A DNA stretch of 64,000 nt from Blastocladiella emersonii ATCC 22665 (lineage: Eukaryota > Blastocladiomycota > Blastocladiomycetes > Blastocladiales > Blastocladiaceae). Positions 39,971-51,710 of this stretch are shown piece after piece (position 1 is the stretch's first letter; each line of letters opens with the position of its first letter). Both the position numbers and the translations under genes were made by a program. The notes beneath the pieces were generated by a model, which worked only from the letters and a program-made list of their open reading frames with translations, was not told the origin of the DNA and did no database searches. The DNA lies in contig JANHCV010000001.1 in the NCBI GenBank assembly GCA_025594325.1, positions 4,898,001 to 4,962,000 on the forward strand, written 5' to 3'.

Positions 39971-42900
39971 CTACAGGAACGGCATCCACGCCACGCTCAT
40001 CTCGGCGAGGCTCTGCGGGTTGGTCGCGCGGGCCACGAGCTCGAGGAGGTGCCGGTTGACGGGCTCGACCTTGTCGGGGCTGCCCGGCCCCGCGCAGTCC
40101 TCGACGAGCTTCTGCATGCGGCCCACAATGTCGGTGCAGTTCTCGAGCACCTTGGCGCGCAGCGCCGCGGGCGTCGGGAACGGCTGCTGCACGCGGTTCG
40201 CCCAGTACAGGAGCTCGTCGCGCACCACGACCCGCAGGAAATCCTCGACCTGCGTCAGGTTGTTGCCGTCGAGGCACAGCGCCTTGGCGATGGCCAGCAT
40301 GCACGCCGAGAAGGGCCCGTCGAGCCCGTGCGGCGTCATGAAGTGCTGCAGGACCGGCGTCAGCCGGAACGGCACACTCTCGTAGTGGCAGAACTTGTGC
40401 TCGATGACCGACGGCAGCGCCTCGCTCATCCAGATGTTGCCCGTCGTCGTCGACAGGTGCAGCGACTGCGGGTACCGCAGCGCGATGGCCATGGTGAACG
40501 ACAGGAAGCACGTGGCCGCCATCTGCGCCGTGAACTGCTTGCGTAGCATCCACAGGTCCGTGAAGTGCGTCACCTGGTCCAGCGCGAACCGCTCCAGCAG
40601 GTCGACGGGCGCGAACATGCGCCGGATCTCGTCGAGCAGCGCGATCCGCGTCGGCACATCCGCCGACGCGCGCTCGTGCAGCTGCGTCACGTAGTACATG
40701 ATGGCGTGGTCGCGCGGCAGGCCCATGCGCTTGCAGTGCGCGGCCCACACCTGCTCGAGCGAGAAGGAGCTCGGCTCGTGCGAGATCATGCGCACGTTGG
40801 GCGCGAGCGGCACGATCACGGGGAAGTGGAACTGCAGGTCGCGCTTGCGCGACTCCTTGGCCGTGTCGAGGATCGTGTTGAAGTACCCGAACAGCTGCAC
40901 CACGCGCTCCTCGCGCCGGTACATGGACGGCGCGGGTTGTTGCACGAGGAACGCGTGCGTCGACCCGTCGTGCCCGACGATCCGGATCCGACGGTGTGAG
41001 TTGCCGTCCATGCGCACCCGCTCGATCTCGGGCCGGAACCGCGTGATCCGCACAAACGTCTGCGGGGAATCGACCAGCTTGAGGTACTGGCCCGGGATCT
41101 CGACCTCGTCGAACCGCTGGTGCTCGAACTCGATCAGGTAGTGCGACAGGTGCTCGGGCCCGCGGTACTGGTCCAGCTCGTGCTGCAGCCCGTCGCGCCA
41201 GATCCGGAACCGGTCAATGATCACCATCAGGTCGGGCTCGCCGTCAATGAAGTCGCGCTTGAACTTTTCCAGGTACTGCTTGAGCGACTCGGAGTGCGAA
41301 AAGTGCTCGAGCAGCTTGGTCAGCGACTTGGTCGGGAGCGACGACGACGATGACGATGGGGTTGCCGCGGCGGCGGCGTCCGTGTCGTTGGTCGTGGCGG
41401 GAGCGATGCCATTGCCGAGCGCGGGCGACGGCGCGCCGCCGTGCGAAGCCGCAGCAGCGGCAGCAGCAGCCGACGCGGCGGCCGCGGACGCCGCCGACTT
41501 GGCGATCGCCGTGGAGCACACGTGCTCGACCATCTCGTTGAGGCACACGACGACGAGGCGGTACATCTCCTCCTGCGGCAGCGGCTTGAGCCGCGTGATG
41601 AGCTGGTCGACCATGGTCTCCATGGACAGCGCGAGGAGCGGCGACCCGGTCTTGAGCGCGGCCATGATCTCGTTGACGGCCTCGTGGTGCACCTCCTCCT
41701 TGAGCGTGCGCAGCAAAAAGTGGAGCGACTGCGGGTACATCTTGGCGATGCGCACCAGAATGTACTTGGCGTGGCGCGACTGGAGCGGGTCGGCGAGCAT
41801 GTTGAGCAGCTGCGGGATGAACGTGAGCCAGTACCAGATGGCGAGGTCGTTCTTGTGCGACTCGAGCACCTCCGTGAGCTGGTTGTCGGCCATGTCCTGG
41901 TTCGCGAGCAGCCACAGCGCGCGCGCCACGTAGCGCCGCGCCTTGCCGTTCTTGACCAGCCCGATCGTGTGCAGGAAGCAGTTGAGCGCGTGTTTCCCGT
42001 TCCGGTTCGGGTCCGCTGGGTTGTTGGCCTGCGCGAGCAGCATCTCCTGGTGCTCGCCCCACACGGCCCACGGCTTGGCGAGGTTGTGCTCGGTCGTGAC
42101 GGCGGTGGCGAACGCCTGGTGCGCCTCGTTGATGTGGCCGAGCAGCGACAGGAACCGGCCCTTGAGCGAGTAGAACTCGGCCTTCTGCTGGTTGTTGAAG
42201 TAGACGAGGTTCGTGTTGTTGATCACGTCGAGCCCCGTCTTGTACTCGGCCGGGTTCGACAGGTAGCACTTGGCCTGCTCGCGCAGCTTGAGGAACGCCT
42301 CCTGGATCTCGATGTTGGGCAGCGTGTAGATCTTGGGCAGGTACTGGATGCACACGGACGCGAGCCCGTGCAGCCGCGCCACGTGCGCGAACCGGTTGAT
42401 GATCCACGCCGTCTCGTGGTACCCGCGGTACGCCGACGCGTTGGGCGCCGTGGCCGGTATCGTGGTCAGGATCGGGTAGTAGGCCTTGTTGATGGCGCCG
42501 AAAATGTGCTGCCGCCACGCCACGAGGTCGCTCCACACGTCAATGTCGTCCCACACGTTGGGCAGCCGCTCGCGCCACGTCGCGAGCATCGACTTCTGCT
42601 CGTTGGCCTTGGCCTCGTAGTTGCCCGGGCCCGTCTGGCTCAGCGACGTGTAGATCTGCAGCGCCTCGCCGAGCTCGACAAACTGCTGGAACGTGCCGAA
42701 CAGCGGGATGTGGCAGTCGCTGACGGCGTGCGGGAGCTGGTGCCACGTCCGCAGCGCCATCTGCACGCCCTCGTCGCAGATGGCCTGGAACTCCTGCACG
42801 CGCGCCTTGTCGCCGAGCTCCTTGCGCTCCGCGAGCTTGTTGAGTGCGACGAAGGCCTGGAACACCTTGGACCGCGGCGACTGGTTGATGCGCTGGAGCA

Positions 42901-45900
42901 TGGCCTCGGTCTCGCCCTTTTCTTTCCCGTTACCGGTCCAGTCGCCGAGCCGCCAGATGGCCTCGAGCGTCACCTCGCAGTTGTCCTCGTGCTTGCCCAC
43001 GTCCTCGAGCACGTCCCACTGCTGGAGCTTCTGGCAGCACCGGACCCACTGCTCCTCCCACAGCGAGTACTCGGACTCGGAGAAGCCGAGCGTGCCCGTG
43101 CGGCCCTTGGACTGCGCCTGCTCGTACATTTGCTGCGCGCGCTCCCACAGGCCGACCTGCTGGAACGACAGCGCCGCGTTGGTCTCGGGGTACTGGCACC
43201 GCCGCCGCCACAGGCCCGTGTACATGTCCGTCTCGTTGAGCTCGAGCATCAGCTCGGCGAGCCCGTCGAGCGTGCTCTCGCGCAGCCGGTCCTCGTCCTT
43301 GGTCCCGCCGAGCGTCGACTGCGCGACGCTGAGGAACTCGGCCGCCGCGTGCCACGCGTTGAACGTCTTGCCGAGGTACTTGATGACGTGCGGCGCGAGT
43401 TTCGGGAGCGGGCGGCACCGCACGATGCCCTCGAGGATCGTCGAGATCACGTTCGGGACCAGCGACGTCTGGTGGTGGTGGTAGTCGCGCGTCAGCAGCG
43501 TCATCATGAGCCGCGACAGGTCGTGCCGCTCCTTGGGCGACAGCACGCCCCACGCCGTCGTGAACAGCTTGATCCACAGCGCGTGCGCGATCTCGGGCTT
43601 GTCGTGGTGCAGCAGCCCAATCACGTCGTGCACGGGTTTCGGCATCTCGATGGACCCGAGCAGCACGTCGAGCGCCTGGTGGATGTAGTAGGTCGGCGCG
43701 AGCGGCTCCCAGTTCTGCATGCCGAAAATGTACTCGAGCCGCGTCACCACGTCGCCCGAGAGCGACGCGTTGAGGATGTCGAGGAACAGCTTGCGCGTCG
43801 ACGGCGACTCGGCGCGGAGCCCGAGGAGGAACGCCTGCTCGAGCCGCAAACTCAGGTCACCCTTCTGCGCGAGGATAGCGGCGACGAGGCGCAGGTACTC
43901 GTCCATGAGGTCGGTGCCGCCGTCCTTGTCCTTGCGCTCAAACGCCATCATCTTGACGAGGATGCCCGATTTCTCCTTGAGCGACGGGTACACGGCGTCG
44001 GTCGCGACCCAGTCGCGGCACACGCCGAGGATGTAGCGGCACACGGCAATGTCGGGCGACGACTCGATGAGCAGGACGAGGCTGCTGAGCATGGACCGGC
44101 GCTGGTCGACGGCGAGCAGGTGCATCTTGCCGTTGAGCAGGCCGATGCACTGGCACAGGCACTCGGACGTGTTGTCGGCGAGCGGCGAGTCCTTTTTCGC
44201 GAGGTTGGCCTGCGTCACGAGGTGCAGGCACTTGACGAGCGGGCCGAGGAACGAGTCGACGGCGGCCGCGTCGCGCTGCGCGAGCGTGTGGAGGAGCGAG
44301 ACCGCGAGCGGGAGCCGCGCGATGGCGGGCGCCGCGAGTTCGGGCACGGCGAACAGCGACAGGATGTGCGCCGTCAGGTCCTGCAGGATGGCGGCATCGA
44401 GCGGGTCGAGCTTGAACATCTGGCCAAAGTAGGTGCGCAGCGGGCGCAGGAACACGCCGGCCTCGTCGGACTTGAGCACGCGCTTGATGAGCCGGTACGA
44501 CTCGGACGCGTGCTGCGGCCGCCGCGCAAACTCGAGGTCGAGCGCGAGCAAGTCGATGGCCCGCTCCAGCAGCGCGTAGTTATCGGGGTGCAGCGGCGAC
44601 TGCAGCAGCGGCTTCTCGAGCAGCGTGTGCTTGAAGGTCGAGTCGGTCCAGATCTCGAGCAGCTCGCGCAAAAACTTCATGGCGCGCATGCCCTGGCTCT
44701 GCGGCGGCGAGGACGCGGCCGCGCCGCTGGCGCCGTTCTTGCCCTTGGACCCGTTGTCCGCAGTCGACGCGGTGCGGGACGCGCTGCTGCCGGCGGCCTG
44801 CGGCGCGAGGTCGAGCAGGCACGCGAGGCGGCCGAGGCAGGTGATGACCTGCTCCTTGAGCGAAGGCGGCGGCGCGTTGACCGACGAAAACGAGGGCGCG
44901 GCGGGTGCCGCGGGCGCGGTCGACGAAGACATGGACGCGGTGCGCTTACGCGGCGTGCGGTGGCTCTCGCCGACGGCGGGCGCGTCGTCCTGTTCGTCGT
45001 CGCCATCCACGTCCATTTCGTCGGCCGAGCGCTTGCGCGGGGTCGAGAACGACGCGATGCGGCGCTTCTCCCAGTGGAGCAGGACCTCGACGAGGTCGAC
45101 GGCGAGCAGCCGCGTCTCGTTGTTGCTGCTGTTGGCGATGTGGAGGCGCGGCAGCGCGACCTGGAGCTGCAGGTACAGGCCCTCGCGGACGGGATAGAAC
45201 ACGTCCTCGTGGTTGACGAGGATCTGGCACACGTGCACGGCCTGGTGGATCGAGCCCTCCTCGAACACGGACTTTTTCATGTGCCGCAGCACGCTGCGCA
45301 CGAAATCGGCGCCGAGCCGCACGGGGAGGACCGGGACGAGAATGTCGAGCGCCTGGCGGACGAGCGCGCGCGACTCCTGCTGGTGCGCCTTGACGAGCGA
45401 CCCGAACACCTGGTACGCGACGCGCGACGGCAAGTCGTAGGCAGCGAGCAGCGCGGACACGAGGACGTGTGCCGCGTGCTTGAGGCTCAGCTCGTGCGAC
45501 TTGATGAAGGTCCACGCCGCGCGCAGCAGGTCCTGGTGCACGCCGACGACCTGGGTGGGTATGTACTGGACGAGGCACGTCTGCAGCTGGAGCACCTCGA
45601 GGATGAGCTCGTCGGTCATGGGGCTGTGCGAGGCCTGCGCGACCTGCGCGAGCCGCTCGGGCGAGAGCGTGACGTCGCCGACCTTGTTGCGGTACCGGAT
45701 GAAGTGCAGCTGGCACGCGGGGAGCACCACGTGGCGGATCGCGAGCGCGCACTCGGGCGTGAGCGAGCCGAGCGTGCGGTCGAGCAGCGCGTCGACCTCG
45801 TCCCACGGCATCGCCATGGCGTGCTCGTGCAGCGCCTGCAGCGTGCGGACGCGGAGGTACGACGTCGGGTTCGCGTACAGCCACTCGACGAGCTTGAAGA

Positions 45901-48900
45901 TGACGTCGGCGCGGCGCGGCGCGGCCGAGACGCGGAGGAAGTGGAGGTAGATGTCGACGAGGTGCAGGTCGGTCGCGGCGAACGTGTGCGTGTCGGCGGC
46001 GGGGAGCGGCGGCAGGATCGCGAAATCCGCGTCCTCGAAGATGGTCAGGCCGAGCTGGCTGAGCGCGTAGAAGACCTCGCAGTGCGCCGTGGTGAGCGGC
46101 TGGCCGGGCACCGCAAACTTGGCGCGGTTCGCGACCACCTCGTTGCGCAGGCTGGCGGCCTCGTCGAGCGCGAGCACGCCAATGAACAGCTGCAGCGTGG
46201 GCGAGTCGGTGGGCGCGCGCTGGAAAAAGTAGTCGAGCGTGTCGGCGGGGTGCCGCGCGAGGTACTTGGCGAGTGGCTTGCGGAACGGCGACGAGCGGTT
46301 GCGGCGGAGGAGCATTTCGAGGCGCAGCACCTCGTCGACGACCTTGGGTAGGAACGTGTTGGCGGTGGCGGGGAGCTTCTGGTACACGGAGAGCAGCGCC
46401 GTCATGAGCTTGATGTCGGGCGAGTCGGCGAGCGACTGGCCGGCGCACATCTCGAGCCGCTCGGGCGTGGCGATCACCTTGAGGTGGTCGAGCAGCTTGA
46501 GCCCGATCTCGACCTTGAAGTAGTTGGTGAGCAGCTCGAGGAGGCGGCCGAGCCCCTCGAGGGCCTCGACCGAGAGTCGGGTCGGGTCGGCGAGCGTGCT
46601 GAGGATCGGCTTGAGCCCGTTCTGCAGGAGGTCCTTGGGCAGCTTCTGGCTGTGGCCGAGCACCTGCGACATGGCCTTGTAGGCGGCGTCGACGACGGCC
46701 TGCGACTTGTTGTAGAGCCCCTTGAAGAAGACGGAGATGATGCGGCTGCGCGTCGTGGTCTGCTTGGGCAGCTGGAACTCGTTGCACGCCATGGCCGCCG
46801 ACAGGAGCTGGATGCACACGATGCGCAGCTTGACGAGCGACGGGTTGCCCGTGGTCGACGACGTCTGGTCGGCGAGCGCCTGGTCCTCGGCGTCAGCGAG
46901 CGCGAGCGTCTCCGAGAGGAGGCGGAGCAGGTCGTTGTTGAACTCGAGCAGCGGCGGGCGCAGCGACAGGCAGTACGTGATGGCGTCCGTGTGGCCGATC
47001 TGCATGGCGAGCGGGAGCGACCGCAGCGGCTTGGAGAAGATGGGGTTGAGCAGGCGGTCGCGCGACGGCGACAGGAGCTCGGTCACGTCGTTGCCCGTGA
47101 GGTCGGCGAGGAGGCGGAGTGCGGCCTGGACCGTCTCGCGGACGAGCGCCGAGCTGCTGGCGAGCTCCGAGATGAGCAGCGAGATGAGCGACTGGAACCG
47201 CTGCTGCGACTCGGCGTCCGTGTCGGGGCGGTTGCAGATCTTGAGCAGCTGGTTGAGCGTGTCCTGGACGCGCGGCGCCTCCTGCGCCATGTCGGGCGAC
47301 TTGAGCAGGTACAGCAGCGCGCGGATGAAGTCGAGCTCGTGCTCGATGAGCCACTTGATCGGGATCGCGAGCCGCACGCACGTCGCGATGCCAAACAGCC
47401 CGCCGCCCTGCCCGTACCACCCGTCGCGGAAACAGCGCGAGCAGAACTTGAACGAGAGCAGGCGGAACGCCGCGGCCGCGCGGTCCGACGCCATGTCGGG
47501 CTTGAAGAACTCGATGATGGACGCGCGGCCGAGCTCGCGCAGCCCGTTGGTCTCGGACGTCATCACGTCGACGAGCGCGTCGAGGAAGTGGTCGACCTGC
47601 GTGCGCTCGCGGAACTGGCCGATGAGCGAGTTGAGGTACTCGCGCGCGCCCTCGACGTCGTAGTGCGCGGCCCGGATCGCGCCGCACAGGATCCGCTCGT
47701 CGACCTGCAGGTCGCTCTGGTCGATGACGTACTGCAGGAACTTGAAGACGTGCACGCGGGCCTCCGAGTCGGCCGTGGCCGCGGTGCCGGCGCTGGCGCC
47801 GTTCGAGTTACCGTTGCCGTTGCCTCCGTCGCTGCCGCCGCGCTGCTCGTCGAGCACGCTGAGACAATGGTGGACAAAGTCGGCGAGCTCGACGTCGGAC
47901 GCGACGTTGTTGAGGACGACGGGGACGCGGAGCTGGAGCCCGTCGAGGTGCTGGACGCCGGCGTGCGACCACTTGAGGCGGGACCGGTTCCGGCCGCCGA
48001 GCTTGCCGAGGATGCGCATGGTCGAGTGCGCGTGCTGCTGGTTGTAGGGGAGCGGGCGGAGGTGCCGCCACAGGGCGCGCATGAGGTCGTCGCTGACGGG
48101 GCCCATGACGGGGTCGAGGAACTCCTGCGTGAGGTTGTCGAGGCAGAGCTCGAGCGTGCGGAGGCCCTGCGAGACGAGGTCGGGCCCGAACTGGAGCGAC
48201 AGGACGAGCGGGCGCATGAGGTGCGCGAGGTACGGCAGCAGGACCGAGAGCCGCAGCGGGACCGTGAGGCACAGCTCGACGAGCATCTCGCGCAGCTGCG
48301 GCGTGTGCGCGGCCGCGAGCCGGTGGTTGAGGTCGATGAGCATGTTGGGGAGCAGCGGCAGCATCTCCTTGTACAGGTGCTCGAACCGGCCGCCGCCGAT
48401 GGACCGGAACAGCGCGCGGAGGAGGAGGAAGAAGTTCATGGGCTCCTGCGCCGTCGCGCTGAGCTTGATGCACTGCATGATCATGTTGGCGAGGTGCGGC
48501 TGCAGGACCACCTCGTTGAGCTCCGGGTAGTGCGTGACGGCCATGAAGACGAGCTTGAACAGGCGGATGAGGATGGTCGCGCGCAGGGCGTCGCCCGAGC
48601 CGAGGTCCGGGATGCGCTCGAGGAGGAATCCGAGCATGAGGCTGCACACGCGCTGCGTGATGTGCTCGATCCCCAGGAGGAACTGCGGGACGGCGAGCAG
48701 CGACGTGTCCTGGAGGATGCAGTCGAAGAGGTAGTCGAGCTGCGACGAGAACACCTCCTGGAACAGCGCCGGGTCGACGAGCACGAAGATGGCTGAGAGG
48801 TTGTCGAGGATCTCCTTCTCCTCCTTGGCGCTGGCGCCCATGCGCGTGAAGATCACGTCCTGCGTCGTCGCCGACATGTTGTTCTGCGGGATGTCCATCC

Positions 48901-51270
48901 AGTAGTACTCGAAGCACTCGAGCGACGACCGCAGGAGCGAGCGGAACAGCTCGACCTCGGCCGCGTCCTTGGCGCGGACGTACTGCGCCTTGTCAACGAG
49001 CGACGCCGGGATCGCGCACTGCCGAATGAAGGGTACGATTTGGCGGAGGTGGCCGAGGAGGAACCGCATCAGCGTGCGCACCTGCTCCTTCTCCTGCTGC
49101 AGGTCCTGCTCGCGCGCCGCGCCGACCGTCAGGCTCGCCGTGAGGTGCGTGCGCAGCGGCCGGCTCGCGTCGAGGTCGATCTCCCAGATCGAGTCGGGGA
49201 GGTACACGACGGCGTCGTCCTTGGCCGCGGCCGCAGTTTCGGCGGCAACAGCAGGCGTGCCGGCCACGGTCGCGGGCGAAGCGACCGCCGACGTCGCCGC
49301 CGCCGCCGCGCCGTCGTCGTCCTCGTCGTGCGGGTGGCGCGGGATCGGCGACCCGTACTCGTGGTCGTCGGCGGCCTTGGCGGGGCGGACGCGGACGGCG
49401 GGGGAGAGGGTGACGCGGTGCTGGTGACGGACCTGCTTGAGGGCGTGCGAGAGGCTGACGATTTTGGCGGTGAAGGCGGCGAGGACGCGCTTGAGCATGG
49501 CCTCGACGGCGGCGGGGTCGTGGTTCTTCTGCGCGCCGTAGTGGTGGCGGACGGCCTCCTCGAGGTGGATGATGCACTTGACGCACATGGTGGCGAGGAC
49601 GGCCGAGAGCGTAGGGTCGTGGAGGTACCCGCAGAAGAGGCCGAGTGCGTGCTCGACCTGCGCGGGCGGGATGCGCGCGCGCTCGGCGACGAGGAAGTCG
49701 GCCGTCATGTTGACGACCACGTGGCGGAGCGTCTCGCGGGCGGTGCGCCCGGTCCCGAGGATGATGTCCTCGTTGAGCAGCTGGTCCATGTACGGCACGA
49801 AATGCGACCGGAACGGCGTGGCCCAGATGTGGCGGGTCGCGACGAGGAGCTCCTTGCGGGCGCCCGTGGCGTCGGCGGGCACGTTGCGCATGAGCTGCAG
49901 CGTGACGACGGGGATCTGCTCGCCGTGCGTCGGGTTGGGCCCGTCGAGGAACCGCAGGATGAAGGCGAGGAACGACAGCGTCTTGACCTGGCACACGAGC
50001 AGGTCCTGGTACGCCTGGTGCTGCGGGGCGAGGGCGTCGGCCATGCCGACGTGCCACCGGCCCTGCTCGCGCGCGCGCGCCGACGCCTCGGCCTGCTGCA
50101 CGGGCTGGACCATGACGGCCTCGAGGAAGGTGGCGACGAGCCGGTTGACGTTGGCGGTCAGGTACTCGCGGTGGACCTGGATCGCCATGAGCACGATGAG
50201 CGGGCAGTCGGTGAGCACCTTGAACGACTGGTTGCACGGCAGGAGCTGGCGCTTCCCGCCGCTTCCGCCCGACACGCTGGGCGCGGCCGAGCCGCTGCGC
50301 GACGCGGCGCCCGACATGTGCGGCGACATGGGCGGGGTCTCCGAGTAGGGCGTGCCGGGGATTCCGCCGGCGTGGCCGGCCTGCTCGAGCGCGGGCTCAG
50401 CGTCGAGGTCCTGCGGCTGGTCGTCGCCGGGCTGGCCCGTGGCGAAGACCATGGCGACGGTGGCCGGCATGTTCGAGTAGAGGTGGAGGACGACGTCGAT
50501 GAAGGTTTGGACCTACACTCGCGCAAATCGATGGAGACGTGAGCTCGCGCGCGAGGTTGCGCGGATGGCGCAGATCAACGTACGAGAGGCTCGCACTCGG
50601 CCTTGAACCCGCGGTTCAGCTCGGTGACGATCTTGAGGGCGAGCTGGCCGTTGACCTCGTTGTCGGCCTCGAGGGTGCGGTACAGGAGGCGCAGGAGCTG
50701 CTGGGCGTAGGGGCGGAAGTTTTCGACGAGCGAGCTCTTCTGCACGATCTCGAGGCACGCCTGGCGCATTTTCTACAAGCGCACCACCACGTCGTCAGTG
50801 ATCTAGCCCAGAGTCCATGGCATCGCGCGGCCGTACCTGCTGCACGCTGTGCGACTCGAACGATGGCGGTGTCCGCTCGAGCACCGCGAGGACGGCGGGG
50901 AGCATCTTGGACACGAACTGCGGGTAGTTGAGCTGCTGGAACACGTCGATCTTGTCGCGGACCGCGTCGACGGCCGCGTACCGCTTCTTGTCTACCCATT
51001 ATATGGACAGCCTGTCAGCGCGCAACATCGCAGCAGCGATTCAGCGCGAGCGATCGCAAACGCACCGTCGCGCTCCTCAATGATGGTCGTGAACAAGATC
51101 TCGAACGGCAGCGGCGGCTCGGGCTTCTCAGCGCTCCCGCCGCCGCCGCCGCTGGTAGGTGGTGGCGGATCGACGTCCATGGCCGTCGCTGGCGCCGGCG
51201 TAGACGCCGCGAGCGCGGGCGCGGCCGTTGCCGGTGGTGGTGGCTGCGGAGCGGGTCCACCGGTGGACAT
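39971..51270 (-). CDS. TRA1: TRA1/TRRAP, SAGA and NuA4 activator-binding subunit
   Basis: Pseudokinase of the PIKK family; scaffold that recruits the SAGA and NuA4 acetyltransferase complexes to transcription activators in the nucleus. Exons 51270-51066, 50991-50837, 50772-50584 and 50512-39971 give 3696 residues (yeast Tra1 3744). Most is HEAT/TPR solenoid. A FAT domain is followed by the kinase-like region (about the last 400 residues), with TGNIWMSEALPS but no catalytic HRD or DFG motif, as in Tra1. The extreme C-terminus (SVAWMPFL) is the FATC end. An Ala-rich linker and an acidic/basic insert (RKRSADEMDVDGDDEQDD) look lineage-specific. The first three exons were recovered by homology-like continuity: KKRYAAVDAVRDKIDVFQQL, then KMRQACLEIVQ, then VQTFIDVVLHLYSNMP. 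The start is the only ATG upstream in frame. Confidence 0.96.
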
Positions 51271-51710
51271 GGCGAGGATGATAGAAGTCGCAGTTGTTGA
51301 TCGACTCGCAGCGATGAAACGGGTCGCGTCGTCGTCGTCGCTGGCAGCGTAGTCTCCCTCGCGCTGGGCCACGCAAGAGGTTTTCCGAGGTCCCAGGCCG
51401 CGTGGTGGGCGGGGTGAATCAATCGAGTCGCGTTGCAGTAGGTGAGGGTGCGTGAGTGCGACCGAATCCGCGGCGAGGGCAGCGACGAGAGCGCGGACCG
51501 CGGCGCGGCGCGGGGGGCCCGGCCAGACCCTGAACGGCCGCGCGTCACGTGTGCACCGCGATGCAGGCTATCCGGATGCTGCACGTGCGCGTATCGAGAC
51601 CATAATGATGGGGGAGGAATAAGGGATGATCTCGTTTCGGCTCTACGAAGGATGATGATGATGATGGGACACGCTAGAATGATAACACAACTCGGCTCGA
51701 GACAACTCGC
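51271..51710. promoter_or_regulatory. TRA1 upstream region
   Basis: 440 bp between the TRA1 ATG and the stop of the next leftward gene, so it holds the TRA1 promoter and the PYROXD1-like 3' end. An atgatg-rich tract lies at 51650-51664. No further gene. Confidence 0.4.

Noticed and set aside
41441-46351. 1636-codon ORF on the + strand opposite TRA1
   Set aside because: It is the antisense of the TRA1 exon; GC3-rich codons leave the complementary frame free of stops. The translation is Arg/Leu/Glu/Val-rich and resembles no protein.
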